This document shows positions 7,951 to 17,131 of a stretch of 64,000 nt of DNA, piece after piece (the stretch's first letter is position 1; each line of letters starts with the position of its first letter). The stretch is from an uncultured Treponema sp. (GTDB lineage: Bacteria; Spirochaetota; Spirochaetia; Treponematales; Treponemataceae), in NCBI GenBank assembly GCA_905372235.1, contig CAJPOF010000003.1, positions 6,373 through 70,372 of the forward strand. Reading direction: 5' to 3'. Under the pieces are notes generated by a model that searched no databases, was not told where the DNA came from, and was given only the letters and a program-made list of their open reading frames with translations. The position numbers and the translations under genes are program-made.

Positions 7951-9339
7951 TTAAATCATCCGACCCTTGAACGTATGGCCGTTTAAAGATTGTATCTCAA
8001 CTTGAACAAATTTTCCAATCATCGACTTGGGTGCTTTGAACGAAACTTTTTCATTTCTGACGGTTTTGCCTAAAACCTCTTCCGGATTGTCGCGGCTGAC
8101 GCTTCCAACAAGAACTTTTTCGGTTTTGCCGATGTGTTTTTTCATTTCTTGGTCGGTGTGGATAAGCTGAAGGTCAATTACTCGCTGAAGCCGTTCCTTC
8201 CGGATGTCAACGGGAATCTGTTCCCATTCGGCTGCAGGAGTTCCTTCCCTCGGATTGTAAAAATACATCATCGCACTCTCGTAGTGAACGATGTTCATAA
8301 GCTCAAGCGTAAGACGCACATCCTCTTCGGTTTCGCCGGGGAATCCCATCATGATATCCGTAGTGAGAGAAACGTTAGGAATCCGCTCCTTGATTTTCTT
8401 TATCACCCCAAGATAATGTTCCCGTGTGTACTGGCGATTCATTTTCTTCAAGACCTTTGTAGAACCGTGCTGAACAGGAAGATGAATATGCCGAGAAATA
8501 ACCTCTTCCGCCGCAATCACGTCTATCAAATCGTCGGTAAAATCCTTGGGATTGCTCGACATAAAACGAACCCAGCCGATTCCCGACGAAGTTTTTTTTA
8601 GATGTGCCGAAATGATTTTCAGAAGAGAAGAAAAATTCACGATTTCGCCGGCGGCATCGACTCCCTTATAGGAGTTTACGTTTTGCCCAAGAAGAGTTAT
8701 GTCCTTTACTCCGTAGCGATTCAAAATGTCAAGTTCATCAAGTATTTCTTCGACCGGACGGCTTATTTCCCGTCCCCGAACGTAAGGGACTATGCAATAG
8801 GTGCAAAAATTGTTGCAGCCGTGCATTATCGGAACGAATGTCTCGAAATTTCCCTGTTCGTAGGAAACCGGAGCGAACCTGTACTGCTCCGTATCGTCAG
8901 GGACGAACGCTTCTTTCCCTTCATCAATGGCAGTCGCAATTTCTGCAAAATGGTGCTTCGCAAAAGTACCGACCACGTAATCGATGAATGGCCATTCCGT
9001 CTGCACCGAAGACAAAAGCCGTTCCGCCATACACCCCATGAAAATGAGAGTCAAAGGTTTTGGACCGTCCTTCACGAATTCCGCCGCCTCTTCCATATGC
9101 CTTAGTTTTGCGTCCGGACGACATTCCCTGACTTTTTTGAGACCCGCATACCAGCCAAGCCGCCCGACAATGCGATCCTCGGCGGTTTTTCTTATGGAGC
9201 AAGTATTTATGACCACAACGTCGGCAATCTGCGGGCTTGCAGATTTTTTCCAGCCGCGGGAAATGAAAAGTTGCTCAACAGCGGCGCTTTCGGCAACGTT
9301 CATCTCGCATCCGTAGGTCTCAAAAAAGTAAGTCTTCAT
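7951..9339 (-). CDS. miaB: tRNA-2-methylthio-N6-dimethylallyladenosine synthase MiaB
   Basis: 462 aa. Radical-SAM methylthiotransferase that converts i6A37 of tRNAs to ms2i6A. The N-terminal UPF0004 domain has its three cluster cysteines (ETYGCEMN, VINTCSIR, FMGCMAERL); the radical-SAM motif is HGCNNFCTYCIVPYVRG at about residue 190; a C-terminal TRAM domain ends the protein. ATG 9339 is preferred to TTG 9342. There is no Shine-Dalgarno; TATATT (9347-9352, minus strand) ends 7 nt before the ATG, suggesting a leaderless mRNA. First gene of an apparent miaB, lapA-like, SPOR unit. Confidence 0.96.
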   Translation of the reverse strand: MKTYFFETYGCEMNVAESAAVEQLFISRGWKKSASPQIADVVVINTCSIRKTAEDRIVGRLGWYAGLKKVRECRPDAKLRHMEEAAEFVKDGPKPLTLIFMGCMAERLLSSVQTEWPFIDYVVGTFAKHHFAEIATAIDEGKEAFVPDDTEQYRFAPVSYEQGNFETFVPIMHGCNNFCTYCIVPYVRGREISRPVEEILDELDILNRYGVKDITLLGQNVNSYKGVDAAGEIVNFSSLLKIISAHLKKTSSGIGWVRFMSSNPKDFTDDLIDVIAAEEVISRHIHLPVQHGSTKVLKKMNRQYTREHYLGVIKKIKERIPNVSLTTDIMMGFPGETEEDVRLTLELMNIVHYESAMMYFYNPREGTPAAEWEQIPVDIRKERLQRVIDLQLIHTDQEMKKHIGKTEKVLVGSVSRDNPEEVLGKTVRNEKVSFKAPKSMIGKFVQVEIQSLNGHTFKGRMI

Positions 9340-9346
9340 CAAAAAA

Positions 9347-9352
9347 AATATA
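9347..9352 (-). promoter_or_regulatory. Putative -10 of miaB, 7 nt from the start codon
   Basis: TATATT on the minus strand, five of six consensus positions. The -35 region is poor (TTCCAA at 17 nt). Predicted transcription start falls on or next to the ATG at 9339. Confidence 0.4.
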
Positions 9353-9729
9353 GCAGATTTTCATTTCTATTGGAATTGGCACAAAAAATGAAAAAGTGTG
9401 GATTTTTTTTCTGCGGATTTTTTTTTGTTCCTAAAATGCAAAAAATCACCGGATTTTACAAAGGCTGAAGAACAAAAAAGCGGTCGCAGTTATTCGAAAA
9501 GATTTTCAAAGTCCGTGCGAACTCCGCCAAATTTTTCTAAACAAAGATTTTCCTATTCCGATAAATGAGTATAAGAAAGCCTTTAAAACTCAAGTTTTAA
9601 GAGGTTTGGCTTAGATTATTTGCGATTTTTATAAGCGTTGCGAAAAAACTTATAAAATCGTTGGGCATTTTCAAAAACAGACTGATTTTGGAATGCCGTA
9701 AGACTATCAGGTCAAGATAAGGGAAAATT
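9353..9729. other. Intergenic region with two hairpins upstream of the SPOR gene
   Basis: No gene found. TAAAACT-CA-AGTTTTA is a perfect palindrome around 9583-9598. A long A/T-rich stem pairs CGATTTTTATAAG (9623-9635) with CTTATAAAATCG (9649-9660). These could lie in the 5' leader of the SPOR-domain gene at 9730. Confidence 0.4.
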
Positions 9730-10575
9730 ATGGAACAGAAAAGAACTTTATGGATAATCGCGGCAGTTGGTGTTTTTCTGCTTGTTGTTTTGGGGGCGGC
9801 GATGATTCTGTATTCCTCCGCCGCAAGTTCAAGGCAACCTGTCGCCAGCTATAAAATCGAAAAACCGGCTTCGGAAAGCGGCTGGATTTCTCTTGCTCCG
9901 CCCGAATCCAAGCCCCAGGGCGAAAAAGGACCGACGGGATTGCTCCCGGCACAGCATGAATCTGCCATTTCCGGCGATGAAAATCCTTTACAGGCGCAGG
10001 AGAACGCCCCCTCTTCCGAAGACATAAAACCGTCGATAGGCGAAAACGGAATTGCACGAGTCGGGGAACTTACGGTTTATGCGGACAAAGTTACGCTGAA
10101 CAGCAAAGACGACGCTGAAACAAACCGCCTGTCTTCGGAAAGTCCGGTTACTGTCATCAACAACACGACCATCGACTTGACCGACATTCCCGTCCGAGAA
10201 AAAACGCAAGAATCCAAGAGCGTAAAACCTGTTGTAAAAGCGGGAAAAAAGGCTGAACCAAAATCGCCTTCAAAAACAAAGCCTGCCGCAACAACAAAAA
10301 ACGCAAGCGCACCCGAAAAAACCGAATATTGGATTCAGGTTACTTCGCTTACAAGCAGAAAAAATGCGGATACGGCACGGGAGGTCCTTGACGAAAACAA
10401 AATCCCTGCAGACGTGTTCACCTATACCGACAGCAAAAACCGCCTTTTCTACAGAGTAAGGGTAGGTCCGTACACGACAAAAAGCGAAGCTGAATACTGG
10501 AAGACAAGAATTGCAAAAATCGAAAACTTCAAGAACAGCCAAAGCTACGTGGCGGCAACAACGGTCACGCAGTAA
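9730..10575 (+). CDS. SPOR-domain membrane-anchored protein
   Basis: 281 aa. One N-terminal transmembrane segment (LWIIAAVGVFLLVVLGAAMILY), a long Pro/Ser/Lys-rich linker (about residues 35-205), and a C-terminal SPOR domain (about 208-275: YWIQVTSLTSRKNADTAREV, FYRVRVGPYTTKSEAEYWKTRI). The layout resembles FtsN-type cell-wall-binding proteins: anchored in the inner membrane with SPOR in the periplasm. An AAGGG Shine-Dalgarno precedes the ATG. Divergent from miaB and convergent with lysS. A second SPOR protein lies at 6500-7549. Confidence 0.82.
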   Translation: MEQKRTLWIIAAVGVFLLVVLGAAMILYSSAASSRQPVASYKIEKPASESGWISLAPPESKPQGEKGPTGLLPAQHESAISGDENPLQAQENAPSSEDIKPSIGENGIARVGELTVYADKVTLNSKDDAETNRLSSESPVTVINNTTIDLTDIPVREKTQESKSVKPVVKAGKKAEPKSPSKTKPAATTKNASAPEKTEYWIQVTSLTSRKNADTAREVLDENKIPADVFTYTDSKNRLFYRVRVGPYTTKSEAEYWKTRIAKIENFKNSQSYVAATTVTQ

Positions 10576-10614
10576 GGTTGCTCGCTAAGTTCTGCGACAA
10601 AGCCGGATTCAGAA

Positions 10615-12228
10615 TCAATAGACTGAAAGAATCTTAGAGAGTTTTTCTTTTCCGATTATTTTCATGAACGACGCAAGCCGAGGGCCCTGGTCTTTACCGA
10701 TCAGGGCGTTGTACATGGCAGTAAACAATTCTTTTGCGTCGATGCCAAGTTCGGTCGCTATGTCGTACATCGCCTGCTGGCAATCCCTGTCGGTCGGGTA
10801 AGTTCCGATTTTTGGAACAACTTCGTCCCGAACCCGAACTACAGCTTTCAGCATATCTCCATTCAGTTCAGCCTTTGAGCCGTCTTCCCGAAGACTGAAA
10901 CAAAAATCCGGTGCGCAGTCAGGTGCGCTGTGCAGAATCCAGAACCATGCGCACTCGCAACGGCGGCGCAATCTTTCTTCCTGTTCGGGCTTTACATCGC
11001 CCAAAGATTTTATAACGCCGTCGATATCGCCTGAATATGTCTGAAGCAAAGTCGTAAGCATCCGCAAAGTAACCTGATACGGCATCACTTCCGGAATTTT
11101 CCCGTCAATTTGGCTTAGCATGTAAATCCGTTTTTCTTTATTGAAAAAATCCTCGCTTTTTGCCTTGTCGACGCCATAAACGATTCGCTCCGTCTTGTCG
11201 TAATCTTCGTAAACCTTCAGGACATCCAAATCAAATGAAATCGCAAATTCGGTATTGGGTTTTGTGCCTGCAAAAAGGTAGCGAAGAACTTCAGCCTGAT
11301 ACACGTCAAGCGCATCGGGAAGCGCTATTACCTTTCCTTTGGACGAAGACATTTTTCCGGGAACGCCTTTTAGATTCACAAAATCGTAACGCATTGTAAC
11401 CGGCGCATCCCAGCCGTATATTTTTTTTGAGACAAGTTTTGCGGTGTCGTAACTTCCGCCGGGACTTATGTGATCTTTTCCACCGGGTTCAAAGACAACC
11501 TGTTCCTCGTTCCAGCGCATGGGCCAATCGACCCGCCAGCCGAGTTTTGCTCCCTTGAAAGAACGGACATCGACTTTTTCGGCGTTTCCGCATTCGCATT
11601 TGTACGAGATTTCGTATTCGCCGTCATAATCGGTTATTTCTGTAGTATCCTTGGAACATTTTCCGCAAAAAATAGAAGCAGGCCAATAAACATCTTCCGC
11701 CTTCATTTTGTGCTGTTCGTCACGATATTCGTTCAGGCACTCTTTTATGGTCTCCCTCGCCTGCATCGCCTTTCTTATGCCTTCTGCATAACGGTTTGAA
11801 CGATATCGGCTCGCCTGATAAAGAAATTCCGGTTTGATTCCGACCCTGGGAAGCTGATTTTCAATGTCGGCTTCGTGATGACGAGCATAATTTTCATTCC
11901 GCCCCGTAGTGTCCGGCACTTCGGTAATCGGAAACCTTATATATTTTTCAAGGATTTCGGGATTCGGCATATTCGCCGGAACTTTTCTGAAAACATCGTA
12001 ATCGTCCCAAGAATAGATAAATCGAACGTTTTTCCCTCTGTCCCGCAAAGCTCGAACTACAAGATCAACTGTGATTATCTCACGGAAATTTCCAAGATGA
12101 ACCGTTCCGGACGGCGTTATTCCCGACGCACATGTGTATGAATCCAAGTCGCCTTTTTCTCTTATAATCTTTTCAGCCATCTGGTCAGCCCAGTGGCAAA
12201 GCAAAGGATTTTTTTCTTCGTTGCTCAT
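10615..12228 (-). CDS. lysS: Lysyl-tRNA synthetase, class I
   Basis: 537 aa. Charges tRNA(Lys) with lysine using the Rossmann-type class I fold typical of archaea and spirochaetes, instead of the usual class II bacterial enzyme. The HIGH-equivalent is PSGTVHLGNF (residues 39-48) and the KMSKS-equivalent is KMSSSKG (about residue 293). A Cys-rich metal site occurs mid-protein (FCGKCSKD...YKCECGNAE). A GAGG Shine-Dalgarno precedes the ATG. Monocistronic on the minus strand; a dispersed repeat copy lies upstream, between it and lgt. Confidence 0.96.
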   Translation of the reverse strand: MSNEEKNPLLCHWADQMAEKIIREKGDLDSYTCASGITPSGTVHLGNFREIITVDLVVRALRDRGKNVRFIYSWDDYDVFRKVPANMPNPEILEKYIRFPITEVPDTTGRNENYARHHEADIENQLPRVGIKPEFLYQASRYRSNRYAEGIRKAMQARETIKECLNEYRDEQHKMKAEDVYWPASIFCGKCSKDTTEITDYDGEYEISYKCECGNAEKVDVRSFKGAKLGWRVDWPMRWNEEQVVFEPGGKDHISPGGSYDTAKLVSKKIYGWDAPVTMRYDFVNLKGVPGKMSSSKGKVIALPDALDVYQAEVLRYLFAGTKPNTEFAISFDLDVLKVYEDYDKTERIVYGVDKAKSEDFFNKEKRIYMLSQIDGKIPEVMPYQVTLRMLTTLLQTYSGDIDGVIKSLGDVKPEQEERLRRRCECAWFWILHSAPDCAPDFCFSLREDGSKAELNGDMLKAVVRVRDEVVPKIGTYPTDRDCQQAMYDIATELGIDAKELFTAMYNALIGKDQGPRLASFMKIIGKEKLSKILSVY

Positions 12229-12302
12229 TGTTTCCTCAAAAATTATGTCAAAATAAAAACAAGAGGATTATAATAGAATGGAAAGTGTTAGGCAATCGAA
12301 GG

Positions 12303-12475
12303 TTTATTTTAAGCGGCACAGATAGCACCGCTTAAAAACACTGCGAGTTTTCCTTTCGGCAAACATCGCTTATTGAACGCATTTTTTCATTTCATTGCAA
12401 AAATGCGGAAATTCGCCAATCCTCGCCTTTTGAAAAAGGATCGCGGTTGTCAAATTTTAAGGAACTATTTTTTTA
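12303..12475. repeat. Dispersed intergenic repeat family 1, copy 1
   Basis: About 170 nt that align, with few gaps, to 39253-39417. It starts with an inverted repeat (TTTTAAGCGG at 12307-12316, CCGCTTAAAA at 12328-12337). Then follow shared blocks CTTATTGAACG, ATTGCAAAAATGCGGAAAT, CTTTTGAAAAAGG and a final AATTTTAA-GAAC-ATTTTT. The last block runs into the lgt reading frame, so the final lgt codons are repeat-derived. No coding capacity seen. Confidence 0.7.
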
Positions 12476-13479
12476 CCTTTCTTTTCGGCTTGCGGAATTT
12501 CCGGAGAAGACGTTTTCTTTTTGCTCCACAAAAAAGAGCCGACAAGAACACCGATTCCGGACAAAATCATAAGAAAGCACAGAACCTGCCCCGTGGAAAA
12601 ATTCAAAAGCGAAGTGTTCATGTATATCGGAGCGGCAGAATCCTTTGCAATCCTGTATCCTATGTCGGCATCGGGTTCTCTGAAATATTCGATGAAAAAT
12701 CGGAAAAATCCATAGCCGGAAAGGTAAATCCCAGCCATCATTCCGTCCCATTTTTTATGCTTCCTGAGTGCGAACAGAATCAGCCCCAAAACTATTCCCT
12801 CAAAAAACGCCTCATAAAGCTGACTTGGATGCCTAGGAAGATTCACCATCGAGGAGGACGAAATATTCATGCCGATTTTTTCAGCCATGGAACGAACCCA
12901 TAATAACGAAGCGGAAAAACGTTCCGCCCTAGGAAAAACCATTCCCCACGGCATCGAAGTGACTCTGCCGTAAAGTTCGCCGTTCATGAAATTTCCGATT
13001 CTGCCGAACGTATATCCCAAAGGAATCGCAACTCCCATTGAATCCAGCCATTTGAATATGGGCTTCTTGCTTTTTATGCACCAGACCAAAAGTCCTATGA
13101 GTCCGCCTATAACTCCGCCGTGGTACGACATTCCGGCAAGACCGGTAAATTTACCCTGCTCATTGAACGGCCAAAATATAAGCCAAGGTTTTTCTCTGTA
13201 AAGACCGGATGTATCGTAAACAAGGGAAGAAAACACTCTAGCCCCAATCAAAAGGAAGAGGATTCCCCACGCCATGAAAGAAAAAATGTCGTCCTCGCTT
13301 GCTTTATATCCGGGAGAATCCAAAAGCCCTTCCCTCGCCTCTTTTCTAAGAATCAGAAACGCCGTTCCGAAGGCAAAAATATACATAAGTCCGTACCAGC
13401 GCAAAAGCCCCAGCACAGGAACGCCCGGAAAAATCTCAGGATGAATCCACGAAGGAAAATTCACATAAAGCGGTAACAT
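12457..13479 (-). CDS. lgt: Prolipoprotein diacylglyceryl transferase
   Basis: 340 aa inner-membrane enzyme that transfers diacylglycerol from phosphatidylglycerol to the lipobox Cys of prolipoproteins, the first step in lipoprotein maturation. The catalytic-site segments are visible: GMSYHGGVIGG and the Lgt signature GRIGNFMNGELYGR (about residues 160-173), then PRHPSQLYEAFFEG. Seven or so membrane segments are evident. The C-terminal tail (SKKKTSSPEIPQAEKKGKK) is basic, and its last residues are encoded by dispersed repeat 1. AGGGG Shine-Dalgarno. The MinD-like gene lies 17 nt upstream. Substrates in this window include the lipoproteins at 22964, 27540, 31374 and livK. Confidence 0.95.
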   Translation of the reverse strand: MLPLYVNFPSWIHPEIFPGVPVLGLLRWYGLMYIFAFGTAFLILRKEAREGLLDSPGYKASEDDIFSFMAWGILFLLIGARVFSSLVYDTSGLYREKPWLIFWPFNEQGKFTGLAGMSYHGGVIGGLIGLLVWCIKSKKPIFKWLDSMGVAIPLGYTFGRIGNFMNGELYGRVTSMPWGMVFPRAERFSASLLWVRSMAEKIGMNISSSSMVNLPRHPSQLYEAFFEGIVLGLILFALRKHKKWDGMMAGIYLSGYGFFRFFIEYFREPDADIGYRIAKDSAAPIYMNTSLLNFSTGQVLCFLMILSGIGVLVGSFLWSKKKTSSPEIPQAEKKGKKIVP

Positions 13480-13496
13480 AAAATTCCCCTGTTTGC

Positions 13497-14642
13497 TTAA
13501 AGTTTGAAGCCTTGCTGAGCGGCTTTCACTATCTTCGACTTCAAAAGCAGATTTTCCTTTCTGACTTGAGTAAGTTCATAGCTCTGAGTTTTTATCATCT
13601 CTATCAACTCTCCGTTAGAAAGCTGACCGCTACCCACAAGGTCGTCTATTCCCGAAAGCTTTAGTTCGTAATCTTCCGCAGCGTCTTCGTCCGCCTGTCC
13701 AAAACTTGCAGCCGCATCAGTTCCATATGTAAAATCGTCGTCGAATTTTCTCGGCTCTGAAGCGATTACCTTTTCGGCGATTCTGTAAATTGCCTGCGAA
13801 AGAACGCTGTACGGCTTGTAGACAATAACGGGAAGCCTTGACGCCAACGCCTTGTCCTGAAGCTGATCTCTATAGATAAGCCCCAAATATTCCAATTCAA
13901 GTCCAAGATATTGGCTGCACGAATTCCTTATCCGCTGAGCCTTTTCTGCGTCTTTAGGATCGTCAATCATGTTTATCACAAGCCTGGGGCGAAACTGCTT
14001 TAGCCTTGAAAGAAAAAGTTCCGTATTCGCAGAATCCACGCGCCGCAAAGCCTCGATGAGTTTTGGAATGTAAAGACTTTTCATTTTGTCGGAATCTTTT
14101 TTAAGCGAATCAAGGAAAGCGCAACCCGGAGTGCCTTTTTTGAAAGTCGTGTACATAAGACGGAACACGGAATTTTTCACGAAAAGATAGCCGTCAAGCG
14201 TAGCCGTAACGGTTGGCGATGTTACCAAAATTCCCTGCGGAGACTGAAGGAACATATCAAGGATTATCTGATGGGTTCCGGCTCCAAGGTCAAGGATAAG
14301 AAAATCCGCATCTATGCTGTGAAAATTCCGGACGAGTTTTGCTTTCTGAACCGCCTTTAGCGAAGTAAGCCCCGGAATTTGGGAATCGCCTGCGATAAAA
14401 CTCACGTTTTCGTATTCCGTAGGTTCGATTATGCTTTTGAACGCAGTTTTTTCCGTAAGATAAGTGCCTATGCTGCTGTTCTTCACGTTGTGTCCAATCT
14501 GAAGGTGCAGGTTTGAGGCTCCCAGATCCAAATCGGCAAGCACGACTTTTTTTCCGGCTTGCCCAAGAGCAATCGCAAGATTGGCAGAAAGAAGGCTTTT
14601 TCCTACCCCTCCCTTTCCGCTGGCTATAGGAATTATTTGCAT
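13497..14642 (-). CDS. MinD/ParA-superfamily ATPase (FlhG-like)
   Basis: 381 aa from ATG 14642; the longer TTG start at 14666 would put residues before the Walker motif and is rejected. The deviant Walker A IASGKGGVGKS is at residues 6-16, LADLDLGASNL and FLILDLGAGTHQ follow. The C-terminal 100 residues are a charged linker and a predicted coiled coil (GELIEMIKTQSYELTQVRKENLLLK split over about 340-370). Family members place flagella, chemoreceptors or septa, or segregate DNA; which applies here is unknown. A TTTAGA-17-TATAAT promoter places the transcription start at the ATG, with no Shine-Dalgarno. Divergent from the CtpA-type protease, and lgt follows by 17 nt. Confidence 0.85.
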   Translation of the reverse strand: MQIIPIASGKGGVGKSLLSANLAIALGQAGKKVVLADLDLGASNLHLQIGHNVKNSSIGTYLTEKTAFKSIIEPTEYENVSFIAGDSQIPGLTSLKAVQKAKLVRNFHSIDADFLILDLGAGTHQIILDMFLQSPQGILVTSPTVTATLDGYLFVKNSVFRLMYTTFKKGTPGCAFLDSLKKDSDKMKSLYIPKLIEALRRVDSANTELFLSRLKQFRPRLVINMIDDPKDAEKAQRIRNSCSQYLGLELEYLGLIYRDQLQDKALASRLPVIVYKPYSVLSQAIYRIAEKVIASEPRKFDDDFTYGTDAAASFGQADEDAAEDYELKLSGIDDLVGSGQLSNGELIEMIKTQSYELTQVRKENLLLKSKIVKAAQQGFKL

Positions 14643-14648
14643 ATAACG

Positions 14649-14677
14649 ATTATAGCATAAATTCAAAGATTTCTAAA
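14649..14677 (-). promoter_or_regulatory. Promoter of the MinD-like gene, apparently leaderless
   Basis: -35 TTTAGA (14672-14677), 17-nt spacer, -10 TATAAT (14649-14654), all on the minus strand. Only 6 nt separate the -10 from the ATG at 14642, so transcription should start at or within a base or two of the start codon. Confidence 0.6.
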
Positions 14678-14756
14678 AGTATACATTCCGAAACAGAAAA
14701 AAGATTGTGCGTCTGAAAGGCGTTTTTTGTTTTCCAGAACTCACATCGCCCGATAA

Positions 14757-14785
14757 TTGAAAAAAATATTTCCATAATATAGAAT
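14757..14785 (+). promoter_or_regulatory. Promoter of the CtpA-type protease gene, apparently leaderless
   Basis: -35 TTGAAA (14757-14762), 17-nt spacer, -10 TAGAAT (14780-14785), then 6 nt to the ATG at 14792. Near-consensus in both boxes. It lies in the same 149-nt divergent region as the promoter of the MinD-like gene. Confidence 0.65.
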
Positions 14786-14791
14786 GACTAC

Positions 14792-16276
14792 ATGCATTAT
14801 TCTGACAGTAATTTATTAAGAAACGTTCTGCGAACGACCCGCAAGACATTTTTGCTTTTCATTCTTTCGATTTTAGCTTCACAGTGTTTTTCAAAATCAT
14901 CGGCAGGCGAAGACAAGGCTTCGAACTTTCAGTATCTGAAAAAATTCAATTCGGTATTCGATTTTGTCCAGCAAAGATATGTCGATGAAATAGATCCGAA
15001 AATTCTTTATGAAGGTGCGATGAAAGGTCTTCTGAACGCCTTCAACGATCCCTACACATCGTATCTTGATTCCGACACGATTCGAGACCTTTCCGACACA
15101 ACCAACGGAAATTTCGGCGGAGTCGGGCTTACAATCTCAAAGCCGGTAGAATCCACGCCAACAAAACCCGCTTACGTAGAAGTTTCCTCACCTGTCGAAG
15201 ATTCGCCCGGAGCAAAGGCGGGAATTATTTCTGGCGATTATATCGTGGAAATAGACGGGAAACCTACTCCGGAAATGACAATGCAGAAAGTCCTTGACCA
15301 TCTTAGAGGAGAAATCGGAACTCCCGTTACCGTAAAAATTCTTCGTGGAAAGTCGATGTCATTTGAAGTTACCTTGGTCAGAGCGCTTATCGAAGTTCCG
15401 ACAGTAAAATTCGGCATGATAGACCAGACCGGATATCTTAGAATAATTCAGTTCACGCCGGACACGCCTTCTAGGGTTCAGGAAGCGTTGGATTCATTTG
15501 CGAAAAACGGTTACAAAAACATGATTATCGACCTTAGGGACAATCCCGGAGGACTTATTTCATCGGTCGTTGAAATCTGCGACAAATTCATTGACGAAGG
15601 CACTATCGTAACCACAAAAAGCCGAATTTCATACGACAATTCCAGTTTTTCTGCGAGCAAAGGCAAGACTGTCGTAAGAAATATTCCAATCGTCGTTCTT
15701 ATAAATCGAGGTTCGGCAAGTGCCTCTGAAATTCTTTCGGGAGCATTGAAAGATCACCATCTTGCCTATCTTGTTGGACAAAGGACCTACGGCAAGGGTT
15801 CGGTTCAGCAGGTCGTTCCAATAGGCGGAGACGAGGAAATAAAAATAACCGTAGCCCGGTATTACACCCCAAGCGACACAAACATCGACAAAATTGGCAT
15901 TCCTCCTGATTTTGAGATTCTTTATCCCGAACTTACGGAAGACCAACAGAAAGCGTATTCCGACATGATGAAGGACGAGGCAATCGAAAAATATATAGAA
16001 AACCATCCCAACATGACGATAAATGAGATTTTCTCATATGCGGCTCAGCTAAAGAGGACATACAATCTGAACGAAAAACTCTTGCGCCGTCTTGTCCGGA
16101 TAAAGGCATGGAGAACTCGTCCAAGTCCGCTCTATGACCTTGATTATGACATCCAATTGACAGGCGCATTGAATATTCTTAAAGAAAACAAGGATTTCAA
16201 GAAATTGGTGGCATCGACCAAGACCCTAAAAGAACTTCAGATTGAAGCGGAAAATTCTAAATCAAAAGAAGACTAG
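14792..16276 (+). CDS. S41-family C-terminal processing protease (CtpA-like)
   Basis: 494 aa. An N-terminal membrane/signal segment (TFLLFILSILASQCFS) is followed by a PDZ domain (about residues 105-200: GGVGLTISKP, DSPGAKAGIISGDYIVEIDG) and the S41 catalytic domain. The Ser/Lys dyad is Ser310 in RGSASASEIL and Lys335 in YGKGSVQ, with the usual 25-residue spacing. Such enzymes cut near the C termini of periplasmic proteins. The C-terminal 100 residues are helical and beyond the protease core. There is no Shine-Dalgarno; see the promoter entry. rsmE follows by 9 nt and the glycosyltransferase overlaps that, so the three are probably co-transcribed. Confidence 0.92.
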   Translation: MHYSDSNLLRNVLRTTRKTFLLFILSILASQCFSKSSAGEDKASNFQYLKKFNSVFDFVQQRYVDEIDPKILYEGAMKGLLNAFNDPYTSYLDSDTIRDLSDTTNGNFGGVGLTISKPVESTPTKPAYVEVSSPVEDSPGAKAGIISGDYIVEIDGKPTPEMTMQKVLDHLRGEIGTPVTVKILRGKSMSFEVTLVRALIEVPTVKFGMIDQTGYLRIIQFTPDTPSRVQEALDSFAKNGYKNMIIDLRDNPGGLISSVVEICDKFIDEGTIVTTKSRISYDNSSFSASKGKTVVRNIPIVVLINRGSASASEILSGALKDHHLAYLVGQRTYGKGSVQQVVPIGGDEEIKITVARYYTPSDTNIDKIGIPPDFEILYPELTEDQQKAYSDMMKDEAIEKYIENHPNMTINEIFSYAAQLKRTYNLNEKLLRRLVRIKAWRTRPSPLYDLDYDIQLTGALNILKENKDFKKLVASTKTLKELQIEAENSKSKED

Positions 16277-16285
16277 CAAAAATAG

Positions 16286-17131
16286 ATGCGCCAGTTTATT
16301 TTGGATAAAGAGCCGGACACAAACGGACTTCTCAAAATCGTCGGGAAAGACTACCGCTATCTGCATCAGGTGCTTCGGGTAAGGCAAGGCAACATGCTTT
16401 CAATACGGCTTCCCGACGGAACTTTGACCAATGCGACCGTATGCAAAATAGATGAAGCAAACAAAAACATGACTGCGCAAATTTGTTCGCTTCAAAAGCA
16501 GGATGATTTTTCATGCTCAGCCGACAGAAAAACGCAGTCGGTAACAAAAGGAACTCAGGCAACGGACATCCAAAAGGAAATGCAGGATGTGGAATACACG
16601 CTGCTTCAGTTCATTCCAAAACTTACAAAGATGGAACAAATAATCCGGCAGTCAGTGGAATGTGGCGTAAAACGAATCATACCAGTCGTCGGGGAATACA
16701 GCCAAAAATCTTCCGTGCAGGCACTTTCCAGCCAAGGGGCAAAAGCGGAACGAATCCAAAGGATTATAAGGGAAGCCCGACAGCAGAGCGGTTCTCCAAT
16801 CGAAACGCAAATGGAAAACCCGATGAATCTTTCGGATGCGGTTGGGCTTTGGAAAAAAAACTTGAAAAATAAAGACGAAAGCGTTTCCGTTGCACTTTGG
16901 GAACGCAACGAAAATTCAAAGCCGTTGAAAAAACTTATAAACGGCAGAAAAATAAAAAATGCCGCCCTTGCCGTCGGATGCGAAGGCGGAATAAGCCCTG
17001 CGGAGATAGATTTTTTGAATTCGGAAGGATTTTTTTCAGTTCATTTTGAAGGAAACATACTAAGATGCGAAACCGCCAGCCTTTTCGGAATTGCGGCGTT
17101 GCAAACGACAATAAGGAACGAAAATGAATAA
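16286..17131 (+). CDS. rsmE: 16S rRNA (uracil(1498)-N3)-methyltransferase RsmE
   Basis: 281 aa. SPOUT methylase that uses SAM to make m3U1498 in 16S rRNA of the assembled 30S subunit. Visible are the N-terminal PUA-like part (QFILDKEP, YLHQVLRVRQGNMLSIRLPDG split by turns), the SPOUT core (LLQFIPKLTKMEQIIRQSVECG, RIIREARQQSG), and the knot region (ALAVGCEGGISPAEID, LRCETASLFGIAALQT). About 25 extra residues near 75-105 lengthen it over the usual 245 aa. It lies 9 nt after the protease gene and overlaps the next gene by 8 nt. Confidence 0.93.
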   Translation: MRQFILDKEPDTNGLLKIVGKDYRYLHQVLRVRQGNMLSIRLPDGTLTNATVCKIDEANKNMTAQICSLQKQDDFSCSADRKTQSVTKGTQATDIQKEMQDVEYTLLQFIPKLTKMEQIIRQSVECGVKRIIPVVGEYSQKSSVQALSSQGAKAERIQRIIREARQQSGSPIETQMENPMNLSDAVGLWKKNLKNKDESVSVALWERNENSKPLKKLINGRKIKNAALAVGCEGGISPAEIDFLNSEGFFSVHFEGNILRCETASLFGIAALQTTIRNENE

